Shown here in pieces: positions 22,001 to 37,000 of a stretch of 64,000 nucleotides of DNA. The translations under genes were made by a program, and so were the position numbers. Origin of the DNA: Incurvaria masculella (taxonomy: Eukaryota > Arthropoda > Insecta > Lepidoptera > Incurvariidae). Where the stretch lies: NCBI GenBank assembly GCA_946894095.1, contig OX335651.1, positions 18,994,501 through 19,058,500 on the forward strand, in the 5' to 3' direction. How positions within the stretch are numbered: the stretch's first letter is position 1; every line of letters begins with the position of its first letter. The notes beneath the pieces are model-generated. The model was not told the origin of the DNA, made no database searches, and worked only from the letters and a program-made list of their open reading frames with translations.

Positions 22001-25000
22001 CAGGAATCTTTCACTCGAGAAAATCGCTTTTAAAGCGGTTGTCAAAGCGGTTTTCTCGACGGATAGTGAAAAGCACGGTATTTCAATGATTCAAGGTTTT
22101 CCGTCAAGAAAATCGCTTTGACACCCATTATAAAATTGGTATTCTCGACTAAAAGAGTCCTGATTTCTGAGCACGGAATTCCAAGAATAGGCCTACAGAT
22201 ATTTTTGTTACAAGTGACAGTAAAGCGAGCACACATTCAGTTTAGAAAATAATCCACAAAAAACTTTTTTTTTTGTTACTGTTTAAGGATAGCTATGTAT
22301 AATACCGCACGAACTGTTATGATATTAACTCAATTGCCATACCAGGGCTTCCTTATATTGCACGGCTATATTGAACTGGATGGAAAACATTGAAAATGTT
22401 CGTTACCACCTCGACCGTCGAGGTTGAACTCGAATCACTGAGAATTTACATTGCATATTCTCCTACAGGACCTCCGCCTGTAATCATAACTTTCTAATGA
22501 TTAAAAAAATACGTTCATTCGTATTGCCGTTGCTATACATTTTTTATTGTATTTGGCATTAGAAGGTAGAGCCAGTTTAGTTTTTTAGGGTATGGTCCTC
22601 GACAAAATAATGTTACGTTAAAATATTGTATCCTAAAATCTACGTATTTACGAAATCCTGCTAAAGATAATTCTTATTTTAAAACATGTGCCTGCCTTGG
22701 ATCGCAACCTATGAAACCCACAACCCACAACAGTGTGAAAGGTCGCATTGAGATGAGTGAAATTTAACTAAGTATGTCAACCTTTCCAGGGTCTTGGTGA
22801 GCCCGAAGCAAAATAAATAAAACGCTAAGGGCCACGAAGAGGTGGTGCGGTGAGGAAAATGCAATTTTCTTCACATTTCATGTGGCCTCCGCTGCTGGCA
22901 CATTCAGTTTCATTGCGAACTGAAATAGTTTTCCATTTAAAATATTTGTAAAATATACACACACAGTTTTAAAAACTAATACGATTTGCTTCAACAAGCT
23001 TTTCGAATCGCAAGGCTCTATGCATGTACGACAGTTACGGCAGGACATGACTGAATCGGTTGAGCTCGGTCCACGGAGGATAGAGGTAGAGAGGAGATGT
23101 TTTTAACTCATATTACTAAGGATCGCAGCGTGACACTGTGCGGGGAAGCGGGGGGAAAATCGCTTCATGGTGGGGTCATGCATGTTTTTGCGAAATCCAT
23201 CTACCGGAAAAATCGATATCTGGTAGCAGCTATTCCGAGAGCTATTCTTAGTGGTTACAAGACTACAACTAGATGGCGGCTTTTTAAATTTTACTGTGTG
23301 TTTTTTCTACAAAAAAACCTTCGAAATTTAAATCTATGCCTTCGCGCGGATTCAAATAATTTTAATTTAAAATGTAATAAAAATTTGCATCATGAGATCA
23401 CCATTTCTTACCGTAAAATTAAAATGATAGCGCGCCATCCATCGGCACATAGTGAGAGCGATACGTCGATACAATGCTCGAATATTGACTCAAATTATAA
23501 AATATGAGGTGTTTTACTGACAAATAAAATGTAATTCCAACTGCAAACTTTAGATTATTTTGTCCTGTGTAATGTTTGCAACATTATACACAAAATCTCA
23601 TCGTATAATCGACTGTTCGCTGAAAATTGCGCCATAATATTGTCCCACAACCTAACACCGCCAGCGCCATGTCGCGAATGTCGCTAAGCCACGCCTTCTT
23701 TATCACGTGGGCTGTGACGTAGCGACCCACTTGGTGAACACAGACCCAGTTTGCTTAGACCATCTCCTCTCGTCCTTTATACTCCGTGGTTAGGTCCTTC
23801 ATTCCAGGAATCTGATTTTTTATTCCTGTTTGTTAAGCCGCCATGGCTTCCAGTTTTTCAGGTGTGGTCTGGTATGAACTAGTATACCTCAACAGATTTA
23901 AATTCTACTGCATGGATCATAATAGGTTGTAGGCTCCGTTACAGGATTATAGAGTAAGGGTCTCAGTTTCAGTGTCTATTTATTTATTTATTTATTTATT
24001 TATTTATGGAGAAAAAAACAGAAATAGACCAAATGACAGTAAAAAAGAAATGTAACAAATTTAACAATAGCCTATATCCTAAATATTTCTCACTAAAACA
24101 CAGGTAACAGATTATATAGTTTAGATGACATTACTACAGTAAGTAATTAAAAAACACATGAGAGTATGTTAATACATAGAAAAAAAAAACATAAAAACAC
24201 AGATAAAGTTACATATAAAGTGAAGTGATACACACAGAACAAACAATGACATTGTATAGCAGGAGTTTCTGTTAGGTTACATATTTAACTTTAACATGTT
24301 TCTTAAATTTAGCGATGGAATCGTTAAAAATATCATATTCGTCTTGCCCTTCATTGTAAATTTTACACATTCTATACACTGGGTTCCGTTGACCAGCCTT
24401 TGTTCTTGTTCTACTGAGATGGAAGAGAGCATTCGATCGTGTCGTATATGAAGGAACTCTAATTGAAATTAGATTTAGGAGTGGCGTGCATTTTATTATA
24501 TTATTGAATATTTTATATAATGTTATTAAGTCGAAAACGTTTCGTCTGCATGACAGACGCTCGATTTTGTAGTAATTGAGCATATTTTGGTAACTACGAC
24601 GAGGACCTCGCATTCGAAAACTGAGGGCTCGAAGAAACTTTTTTTGTATGCTCTCGATACTATCACTGTAGATTGCGTAGTAAGGAGTGATCTAACCAAA
24701 GTAAAGTAAAGAAGACGGTATGTTTCTGGACGTCGAAAAGGCTTGGAGACTTTGAGAATGAAACCGAGCATGCGGTGTGCTTTATTAACTATGTTTTCCA
24801 CGTGGACATCAAAGTGAAGCTTTGAATCGAATTGCACTCCCAAGTCTCGTATATTATTGACGCATTCTAGTTTACAATTATCAATTGTAAACTAGAATCA
24901 GTTTCTTTATTTTCGCCATTAGATGTATATTACACACTAGGATTCGTATTTTTTTTTCCTGTAGGTTCGATTACTTCTGGCGAAGTAGAGCCGCCAAGAA

Positions 25001-28000
25001 ACTTCTTCAGGTTGGTCATTGTATTTTTTTTCCATGACGCCTTGGTGCCGTGGAAGAGCGCTCATGTGGGATGCAACGTGTGCAGACACATTTGCTCCTT
25101 CTCACCTTGTCGGTACTTCACCTACGGCGGGATGGACGATCCCTTTGTCCGCCCAAAACCTAAAGAAAGGAATTTATTCTAGTCTTCTCGACCGCTTTGA
25201 ATTCCTTGCTTTTGCCGTAGAGACCCTAGGTGTTTGGTCACCGGATGCCAAACTATTCTGTCAAGACACCGGAATCTTTTGATACAAAAGACCGGTGACC
25301 GCCAAGCTAGGGCTTATTTTGTGCAGCGCATTGCCTTGGCAATTCAGAGAGGCAACGCAGCCAGCGTTTTGGGTACGGCGGGGGATTCCGCAGAATTGGA
25401 TGAAATCTATTATTTATTTTAGTAAGATAATTTACGTTTTATATATATTGTAATCATTAAATTTAAACAAAATATATCTTCAATAGTGCTATAAAAAAAT
25501 TATACTTACAAACTAATTTACAGTGATTGATTGATTGAAAATTCTTTATAACGCCAAAAAAAAAACTATTTACAAAGGAAAGTATAGTGCAATAACAACA
25601 TAAGTGGGGCGCAAAGGCGATTGTGATTGATTGTTTACTACTGCTCACAAAGAACATTATTATAATAACATTATATACATTGGTGAAGAGCAAACTCTTG
25701 ACTACGATAATTACATCTTATTCTAAATTAATAGGAATTATGATCTAAATTATTCAGGTGTAAAAAGCCAAGGTCTCTTCCACCAAGTACTGATTAGCTT
25801 AATCCGCACATTAAAGGGCCTCTTTTACCATCTCGCAATCGTTACCAGTACAAGATAATCATCACTTTAATAATAAAGGCCCTTTAAGTGTCAATTAAAA
25901 TAAATCAGCACTTGGTGAAATCTAAGCTAAGTGTAATAGAGCAGAACTTTAGATCAATAAAAACAACATTGGACATATGCACATACGTGAACATGTTAAT
26001 TCGTTAATTCTCCATTAAGGTGGCCCAACCCGGCGGCCTCAACTCATTTGCGGGCACGGTACAAAACCGTGCTGTTGCGCTCTGGGACCTTCTCTGTTTC
26101 TAAGAATAAGACAGGCTCCGTTATGAGGAAGATGCAACCTGTCCACAAAAAAGACAATGTGCATAGTGTATGATTTGGTAAGATTTACGAAAATTTTAAT
26201 TTCAAAACGACTTATAGCTAAAAGTAAACCACGACCGCTGTAGTCAAAAATCTAACAAAAACCAAATCGATTATAAATCTTGATTAAATAAGCTATGTCT
26301 GATGACTAATCTTTTAAAGATGTTCTTACTTTATCATTGCGTAATCCAACTCCAAAGTTATTGTATAAAACGCGCGAAAAATCCGAACTTTCGGACGTTA
26401 TAACTTGGAAACCAAACACAATTTTACAATGCCAATGGTCATCAGACATCTAGTTCAATCAAATAAAGCTATATTGAGCAAAATTTTGGATCTCTGACAA
26501 GAAATATAGGCGTGATCTTCTTTCCCCTTTTGTATGGGGAAATGAGCGGGTTGGGCCACCTTAAGAGGGGTGTTCCCGGCGGGACTAACATATTCGTTAT
26601 TGCGCTCTGGGGCCTTCTCTGTTTTAAATAAAAAGACAGTGTCCGTGATGAGGAGGATGCAATATGTCGACAAAGCACATAAGGTTTAATATGGTTAGAT
26701 TTAAAAAATCACGAACATAGTATTAATAAATAAAACACAACCAAATCAATTATCAATTTCAGTTCAGTTTCAGTTTCTTTATTTCCTCCATTAGATGTAT
26801 ATTACACACTCGGATTCGTCATTTTTTTTTTCCTGTCGGTTCGATTACTTCTGGCGAAGAAGAGCCGACAAGAAACTTCGTCAGGTTGGTCATTGTATTA
26901 TTATTTTTTCCAGTGATACTTACAAACTAGTTTACAGTGATTGATTGATTACTACTGCTCACAAAGAACATTATTATAAGAACATTATATACATTGGTGA
27001 GGAGCAAACTCTTGACTACTATAATGACATCTTATTCTAAATTAATAGGAATTATGATCTAAATTATTCAGGTGTAAAAAGCCATCGTCATTTTTGATAC
27101 AAGGTAATATCAAATTAAATATAAGTTAGTAAATAAACAAATTCATACTACAATCTTCTTCATGGAATCTTCATGGAACTTTGGAGTTTTTTGAAGATTA
27201 TATTGGTGTTGTTTTAAAATTTGACACAGCAGTTGCAAGATGAACGCACTGGGCGGGTTATCGAATTGTTTTAGAACGGTACCGTGATTGAAAATTGAAA
27301 GAAAAAAACTTTTATTCGTTTTCTTCCCTAATTTCCGGATTTGGGATGGCCTCCACTTCAGGACATGTTCAGGCGTGGACTGAGGGTTTATGGAGGGCAA
27401 GTGGTGTGTTTGCCGCCCCAAGAAAGGTGCTGCCGAATTTAAATAAATCCAAATTTAACACGAACTTCTTTCAGCGTTCTTTCAGGATGAGTCATTCGTT
27501 GTAACGAACTTTTTTAACATTGCGTCCCGGAGTCGATCTTAGGACTTCTGTAGCTGTGACGTGCACCATTGATGTTAGTTCATCTCACTTGTCAAAGTGA
27601 GGTTTGCTAATGCATATGAACTTGTACTTGATTTCAAATGAGAAATATATGTAATTCACAGATTTCATTACCGTACTTAGCTTCAAATCTAAGCAAAATC
27701 CAAACACTTGTTACCGATGCGTAAGTTAACAGAAGGTAGGAACGCTTCAGGCGAACCACCACACTATTACCACCCTATTCCTACCTCACTACCACCCATC
27801 GCCACCCACCACCGTCCCACTAGCGAGGTACTCCGCGACGATGCCGCCACCTATTGTGGGGGCGCTGCCCTCATAACTACGTCGGCAAAACTCTAACCCT
27901 ACTTAGCCAAAACGGAATTGACGCAGTGGAAGCAGTGTGTACTGCTAACTGGTTCAGGAAGTAAAAATCTTTTTGAAACTTTGAGAGGCTCGTACTCTCT

Positions 28001-31000
28001 CTTTCTGAGTTCGATAAGTGCGTTTCGTCACGAGTGCGAGCTGCTCCATGGTTCGGAATCCATGTAAAACTGTAGGTCCCCTTCCCCTACTGGGTGGTAG
28101 GGTTTAAGCCTGCCCGGGTTCGTACCATCGCATTGGATGAAAATATGGTCAAAGCGGCAATGAAAATATGTCCGTGTATTCCATCCAGTTCAATGTAGCC
28201 GTGCTCATAATGGGAAGGTCCTAGCATTGCACCTAATTCCTTCGTGAATGTGGTGTATTGGGCTAATATCATAACGGTAGTATAAAGCTAATACCACATT
28301 AGCGATCCATGTCAGGTTGCATAAAAAAAGGTAAAACTGAATTTGCTTCGAAAGAGAAAAGGATGTTAATCTGAGATGCGATCGCGATGTTAGGTGTTTT
28401 GAATTTTAATGATTCCACGAAACTAATACAAGTTTGTGGGTGATATTATAATTTTTAGGGTTCCGTTGGCACCCTTGATAACAAACGTCATCCTTTTCTC
28501 TAAGCCTCCGCTGTCCGTCCGTCCGTCCGTCCGTCTGTCACAGGGCTGTATCTCATGAACCGTAATAGGTAGGTAGCTGACATTTTCACAGAGTGTGTAT
28601 TTCTTCTGCCGCTATAACATCAAATAGGTAAAATAAAAAATATAAAAAAATAAAGGGGGGTCCCATACAAAAAACCTGATTGTTTTGTGTTAAATCTTGT
28701 AAGATGGTACGGAACCCTTCATGTGTGAGTCCGACTCGCGCTTGGCCGGTTTTTTTAAATACATATAGCTAAAGCAAAGTTTTGCGCGAAATCGAGAATA
28801 ATAATGAAGGCTTAATGTTTAAAGAGCAACAGAGCGCGCCTCCCGGGCAAGTGTTTGCTTCGGTCCCTCCGCAATAAAAGTTCTCGGTGGAGGCTCGCCG
28901 GCGGCCGCCAGCTTCCGCCCGCCCACGGCCGCCGCGCGCCGGTCTGGGCGGGCGGGGCGGCTGGGCGGGCGGGGCGGCTGGGCGGGCGGGGCGGCTGGGC
29001 GGGCGGGGCGGCTGGGCGGCTGGGCGGGGAATGTTAGAAGCGCGGCGCGTGGAGGGCGGGTTGATAGTGTTGTCGACTTTAGCTGCCCTGGTTATGTCAA
29101 CCTTTCCGTTCGTAGGCCCTAGTGCACCGAAGGATGTCAACGTAAACATCACCGTCAATTTAATTCTGATCAGTCGAAATTTTCGTTGCACAAAAGTTAG
29201 TAATCACGTTGATCGTAACCGTAAACGTAATCACTCCCAATCTATTGGGATTAAATAATTTTGTGATTTTGGCAATGAATGGCACGCTTTGCCTTTTACG
29301 CTACATGCAAGACGATGCAAGCAATGTATTTGCACCAATATCCTGCAATTATTTTAACAAAATTACCACTCCTTCACTAAGTAGTGATATGTATTTTTAT
29401 TTAATATTTTTTACAATTGTTTGTACACTATTTACATCTATGGGAAAAGTTCTGTTCGAGATTTGAAATTAAATAAACAAACAAAAAGTGGTCTTTGAAC
29501 ACTTTTTTCACGGTCTTTCTTCACCTATTTTCAGTCCGGTGAGCATGGTTAGGGTAGATCTGAAGTTTCACAACCTGTCGATACCAATCCGTCACATTAG
29601 ACGTAAGGCCCGCAGTCGAATCTGATTCGACTGGATTTGACATTGAAATGTGTCCCTTTGTTATTGGGAACGCATGCTAAGTCGCTTTGGTGCTTAAACC
29701 CGCACATTCGACCAATGCATCGGATTAAGGTATAAGGTATACGGATATGTATCGCAGTACCGTCGAGAGCTTAAATGGCTACCCATCCGTTTCCGAAGGA
29801 ACTGTCATTTACTAATTCTTCTTTACGGAATTCTAAATAACCCTAACTCTCCTGAATATCTTCGTTTCCGGTTTATGAACCTCTCTTCACATGGTCTCCC
29901 TTTGCGATCTAGCAATGACAGTATCCTTGCGATTCCTCGCCATACGACGTGTTTTTTCTCTAACTCCTTTACTGTTCATGCCGCACGTCTGTGGAACTCG
30001 TTGCCGATCACAGTCCGCTCCTGTCAAACTATCAGCTCTTTCAAACTTAAAGTCAAGGAGTTTTACTTAAATGAAATGTAAAGATGATAAAATGTTCTCA
30101 CTGTATATATATTTCATTTTATTATCCTTCTAATAGTACTGATTTTAGAATCAATGGTAATAGGTATTTTATCCTGGTTTGTGGATATAATAATATGTAT
30201 TAGTGTATTGTATCATATATATTAGGATATTCAATTATATGTATAAATCTGTATAGATTATGGTATATGTATGTTTATGGAGTTATTTTTTTTTTTCTTT
30301 TCAAATTCTGGTGTGTCACCTACCTACAGATATTTCTATTGCCTTTCCTCATCACCCCAAGGGTTGACTGGAAGAAATCACTCTTAGTGATAAGTCCGCC
30401 TTTGTGCAGTATTGTTGTTTTGCTGTATGTTTTCTCTGTAATTGTATTTTTGTTTATGTACAATAAAGGATTTATTCATTCATTCATAAGGATTGTAAAA
30501 AAGGCGACTTTATTTTAGTATTTTCAGTATGTTCAAACAACAGTACAGTATACCATACGGTCAGGTTTTTCGAAGAAATTATAAGCTTTTATTACCAATA
30601 TAGGTGACTCCTAGTGCCTTCTGGAATGCGATGACCTTTAACTTCGTTAACATGTGAATATTTTTCATTACCTGTCGCTCTTTCACTTACAATATTTCCG
30701 AGGAGCCTTTGTAGTTTCAGCGCAGGCAAAAACTTGGCAACTTTTCCTTGCACAAGTCATTAATCTTGCACGTGATGTGCAGCATAACCCAATTCGAGCG
30801 GGTTCATAATTGGCCATTTAACTAAGAAATTATTGGACTATGTCTTACTTTCTTTCATTTAATTGAATTTTAACTCTCATTTAAATGTGAATAGGGTGTG
30901 CAAAAACAGGTAGACAGAGCACAAAAGGGGTGTATTTGTATATGAAGCAGAATATCATTATTCTGCGAATACTGTATTAAGAAAGGAAAAAATAAAACAT

Positions 31001-34000
31001 TTTTTTTTATATAACTAGCCATGGATGGCGTATACTACAACCACCGTAATGATATTAGCCAAACACACCGCTTTCCCGAAGGAATTAGGTGCCATGCCAG
31101 GACCTTGCCTTTATCCTTCATGTGCAAGGCTACATTGAGCTGGAAGGTAATTCCATTTCAACTATCTTTCCATCCATTAGACGTAAGGCCCGCAGTCGAA
31201 TCTGATTCGACTGGATTTTACCTTGAAATGTGTCCTTTAGTTATTGGGAACGCATGCTGAGTCGCTTTGGTGCTTAAAGAAGATCTACATATTCTGAACC
31301 ATGAAACAGTTCGCATTCGCAACGAAATGATAAATAGACTAGGAGGTCGCGACAAAAATGATAACGATAACGTAAATGGCTGAAACTGGGTTCACGAGAT
31401 AAAGTACAACCCTCTGAAGCTAAATGTGTCAGTCTGCGTGTTCCAAGTGGTTGCGTTACTTAGATAAGGCGCCTGAAAAAGTAGTTATGGTGACAAAAAA
31501 TACACATGATAAGGTAAATAGATGCAAATGACGAAGCATAAAAGTAACAATACATACTTGCCTAGCAATATAAAAACTGAACAAATCGTTGGTTGAATTT
31601 AGTAGTTATAAGCGATTTAGGTTACAGGTGTAACTTTAGGTATATTTAAGTATTTAATTAAGTAACCGTCTGGTTATTGTTGTATAATTAATAGGTATCA
31701 ATGTTTCCAGGTAATCAGTATATTCATTAGCAGGTACATACCAGCATCTATTTTATATAGCCAATCTAGAAAACGCAACCATTTGGCACGGGCAGACCGA
31801 CATATTTAGCATCAGAGGGTTGGTCTCTAACATGTGAACCCAGATTCAGCCATTTACCTTATCGTGACCAAAAATGTCGTGACCTCCCGGAATAAAAAAT
31901 CAGAAAGAGAGAAATTGGTGCATTAAAATGCAGGGATTTAAACCCGCAAATCTGCTGCCCCTGAGCTACGAGCCGCTTAAAATCACAAAAAAACCGGCCA
32001 AGTGCGAGTCGGACTCGCACACGAAGGGTTCCGTGCCATCGCACAAGATTTACAAAAAAAAAAACACGTATTATGAATAATTTTAATTAATTTAATTTTA
32101 ATTTTAATTTTAATTATTATTATTTTATAATGTTATCTATTTGTTGTTATAGCGGCAAAATAAATACATAATCTGTGAAAATTTCAGCTTCCTACCTGTT
32201 ACGATTCATGAGATACAGCCCTGTGACAGACGGACGGACGGACGGACGGAATGACGAACGGACGGACGGACGGACGGACGGAAAGGAACCCTATTACTAA
32301 GCCTCCAGTAATAGGGTTCCGTTTTCGCCCGTTGGGTACGGAACCCTAAAAATACTCACTTTTGGCTATGACTACAAGTAGCTCTACACTGCCTATTTTT
32401 GTTATTTCTTATAAAAAAGACTACGTAATAAATGATCGTTAAATAAAAACTGCAAATAAACAAACAAGTCCAGCAGTCTAGAATTCTGTTATTTATATTG
32501 AATAACTGCTCCAACCGATACGCACATAAAATAAATAGTACATTCTAATACGGAACAAAATTACAAATCGACAGCTCAAATCTTCCCAATAATTTCTAGA
32601 GCACCACAAATGAACAAACATACATACAAAGGCTGATTAACATAAATAAAATATTCTCCTTATCGTTGCGTAGTCAAGTAAAAATATTAAAACTTGAGTG
32701 AGTGAATACGATACATCTCACTCGCATCATATCATTTTTTTTTTATGTGACTGGACCTGGATGGCTAATACCACACCAATATGTCATAGTATTAGCCCAA
32801 CACACCACATGGGAGCTAGGTGCCATGCCAGAACCTTCCTTATATTGCACGGCTACATTGAACTGGATGGAAAACACGGACAATTTTTCATTGCCGATTC
32901 GACCATCGTTCATCCAATGCGATGGTACAAACCCGGGCGGGATTAACCCTACCACCTAGTAAGTAAGGAAGGGGACCTACAGTTTAACGTGGAATCCGAA
33001 CCACGGCCAAGCCTTCTCAACGGTCGAATGGTCACCCATGCGATCGCCGAAGTGTCGCGCCACTGGGCCATTGAGGCTGACAAAATCATCATATTATCAT
33101 CATATCATTTTCCTATCATATTGTCGGTCAAATGATATCTCTTGTCTACAATACTACCGCTTGCATATAGCATAGTTGTATTACAGAATAAAAAAAAAAA
33201 TATTAAAATAACAAAGTTTGTATGTCCCTCCCTCCATAGGTGAGGTTGCGACGGAGCCGCGCGCGGCGGTTGGACCGGAAGTGAGTCTCGGAGGCTGCGC
33301 GGGCTTCATTTCCTGCGGCAGTTGACTTCCGGCGCGGCCGAGCGCCGCCTGCAGGCGTCAGCGAACCAAACTATTGTCTAACTGCACCGTTTTAAAGCAG
33401 CAGTATCATTGTCTCAGCAGTATTAGGTAGGTTTTCATTTTAGCTTAAAGTAAGTACTAAGTATGAAACATTAGACACAAATCAACCAACCCTTAACAAC
33501 TTCATCGCCCCCCAATTTCCTTTGGGCCCTTTAGCCTGTAGGCCTCTAGCGCCCACAAGGGGGCGTGATGATCGCCCACTTTGAGAATATATACATATAA
33601 TATGACAGTGCATATTTTTCCAACACTGCACTCGGATTTGTAATATTTTTTCATTAGCCAGTTCAGCAATCCCAGGGAAGAAGAACTGGCAAAAAATAAA
33701 AATAATATATCCGTGCTTAAGGGGGTGTTATCACCCGATCACATTCAGCTCCATAATGGCGTACATGAAAGCACATTTTAATATTTTTAAAAAGAACTAC
33801 AACTGATTTTTTCATTTCAAAAAATATGAAATATTAATTGGTTATTTAGCTATATTTGAAACTTATAATTTTAAATATCTGAGGCTCCCCTTATTTGTAA
33901 AAAAAAATTTTATGCATTTGTATATATTTTTGATTTGTCTGAGCAATCAAAGCATCGGGGTCTTACAGTTTTGTCTGTAAATTATGTCTAGACCATCAAA

Positions 34001-37000
34001 TCTACAAATGTATTTTTTCGATTATCGAAATTCGTTGTAGTTATTTTTAAATTAAATTAAATGATGTTTTTCTTACGCCCTTATGGGACTGAATGCAATT
34101 AGGTGCTAACACTCCCTTAAGGTGGCCCCGCTCATCTCCCCATACAAAAGGGCAAAGAAGATCACGCCCATATTTCTTGTCAGAGATCCAAAATTTTGCT
34201 CAAAATAGCTTTATTTGATCGAACTAGATGTCTGATGACCATTGGCATTGTAAAATTGTGTTTGGTTTCTAAGTTATAAGGTCCGAAAGTTCGAAATTTT
34301 CGCGCGATTTATACAATAACTTTGGAGGTGGATTACGCAATGATAAAGTAAGAACATCTTAAAAAAATTAGTCATCAGTCATCGCTTATTTAATCAAGAT
34401 TTATGAACTCTTTGGTTTTTGTTAGATTTTTGACTACAGCGGTCGTGGTTTACTTTTAGCTATAAGTCGTTTTGAAATTAAAATTTTCGTTAATCTTACC
34501 AAATCATACACTATGCACATTGTCTTTTTTGTGGACATGTTGCATCTTCCTCATCACGGGGCCTGTCTTATTCTTTGAAACAGAGAAGGTCCCAGAGCGC
34601 AACAGCACGGTTTTGTACCGTGCCCGCGAATGAGTTAGGCCCGCCGGGTTGGGCCACCTTAATCTAACTTCACTTCTGCAGATGAATAGCGAGATATGTA
34701 ATAGAGAGATAATAGGCCTTAAAAGTGCTATCATCAACCCCGTGTGAAAGCTTCACGGTACGTGCGGCGGCGGGGGAGGAACGAGGGGTGCGGAGGCGGG
34801 AGAGGGGCGTGCCGCATGTCTGTTGGCGCCGCGCCAGGGTGCCACAATCAATCGTCCGCCAAGCCAGCGCCACCTGCCGCCGATACGGGCCAATATTGCC
34901 CAGCTGGAGCAAGGTCGTCCCGCCACCACTGCCCTTGTAGATTTTTCGGCAGCGGCACAGATTACATTAATCTATGGTAGCGGTCGGAATAATTTGGTCT
35001 ATGACGCGATTAAATACATTAGCCTATTGCAACTCGTATTTAAGAGACTGAGCGCTAGGCATCCAACTATTCTACCCATTCTCTACTACCTAGGTAGTAT
35101 AGCGCGCTGTGCTTACAAACAAACAAAGTGTGGGAGTGAGACGTCAACTCAAGTACAACTACCGCGAGTTACATATAGGGAACATAACTTCAGATCATAA
35201 TTTTGAAGCTACACGGCGATTTAGATTTTTTCAGTACTTCAGTTGAGTACAGTATTTTAATCTTTATATGACAATTTGTTTATTACATTATTCGACACAA
35301 TTAAAATAAGATATACATAAAAAATTAAATAACTGACTGACTGAACTAAACGTAAAAATAATCATCCATCATGGGTCCCGTTGTCATTGTCCCCATGACG
35401 GATGCCGCGTTCCCCCGCTGGATGACGAGAGACACCCGCTGGCGGAAAAAAGACGGAGCCCTCCGGTCGTCAGTGGCCTCCACTAGCAACTTGCACGATC
35501 TATTGGCGAACTGCCACGCTTCGTCACTCCGCGTGCCGTGTGTCTCAACGGCGAAGGCAAGGAACTCAAACTGACCCTTCAGGGATGAATACTTGGCGTG
35601 TTTGAGCGCCTCCGCCTTCGCTGCGGCGGAACCCGCGGCACGGGAGGAGCCGTCTAAGTGGCTTGCGGCTAAGGTGTGCACACACGTAACGTCCCATGCT
35701 AAAGCTCTCCCCTGCGACCAGGGTAAGAGGGTGATCCCATCGGGCCTCTTCCCGTCATCTCGGCAGATTCCGGGGGGCTCGAGGTGGCTGGGGATCTTTG
35801 CAGTCGCAAGCGAGCGCTTTAGCAGGTCGTTAAGGGAAGCGTGGCGTGACATTCGTCCAGCGCTCTTGGCACATGAAAGACCGTGGCGGCCGTAAGTGTC
35901 GACCGGCGAGCCGCAGGGGCAGGTGTGTGGTTGACATATCTTTACTCCCACGCGGAGACAGAACGCTATGCGCAGCGTGATGCGATCCAACAGTGTAGTT
36001 GAAGGATACGCCTGAAGCCGCGCACCGGATTCTGGAGTCTATGATTTAGATTGCTAATGTAATACAAGTGTTGAATATTTATAGTAAAGGTCCACAGATG
36101 GCGTTGCAATACATTTCAGAATACATGAAATACAAACCAATGAATATCTATGATACTCGTATGTTCTATTTACAATGAAATTAATTAATTTATCTCTATA
36201 TACTTATATAAAAGGCAACGTCTGTCCACATGCACGAGATAATCTCCGTAACCACAAAACAGATCAAGATGCGATTTAAACCAATTTCAAGAGAACATCG
36301 CGGAGAACGCTTTAAGGTACATACCATCACGCTAAATATCCTAAGGGCTGAGCAATATCAATGAAATTTCTCTCAAACTAAATTAATACCAATTTTGTGG
36401 CGCATGGCGGCGCTACGTGCGGCGTCACTTTGCCCGCCTTCCAAATATCTATAAAATAGAAAGGATTAACAATTTTCGCGACAAAAGCGAGGAGCCAGTT
36501 GGCATAGCGCGTATAACCGACTGATTCAAATATGTTTTGTTCGAGGGAGGGTTCAAGTTCGAATCCTGAGAACTCAATTTGTTTTAATGTGTTTAAGTTG
36601 ACGATGATTTTGATTGTTTGCCCTTTCGTGGACTCGACCCTATGAGTTATAATTCCAAATTACTTAATTACTTTTTCGATATTGTTTAGCGAAGTGGCCA
36701 GTTCCGAAAACTTATAGTGCGCCCCATGTATTATAAATGGGAATGTTTGAATATTACTTATTTAATTAAGCCATACCGGCTCCACCCGTTATGATTTAAA
36801 AGTCGCAGATAAATTACATCCAGACCCGCCTTTTCGACCAGCCCTTTGGGCTACTTTTTATCTAGGAAATAATTCAGTTCAACATCAGTCCAAAACGACT
36901 TGAACCCGAGCGGAGCCGGGTACCGCAGCTAGTAATTCATAAATGTCCCTTTTTAATCACGCCTACCTAGGCGAAATTTGGAAACAAGCTTAGTTTAATG

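Noticed and set aside
28769..29258. Pro/Arg- and Gly/Ala-rich ORFs on both strands
   Set aside because: They are produced by the 17-bp GC minisatellite and CpG-rich composition.
31900..31985. Functional tRNA gene
   Set aside because: A and B boxes are present but the arms do not form a cloverleaf and the sequence continues as a SINE shared with 31340-31450.
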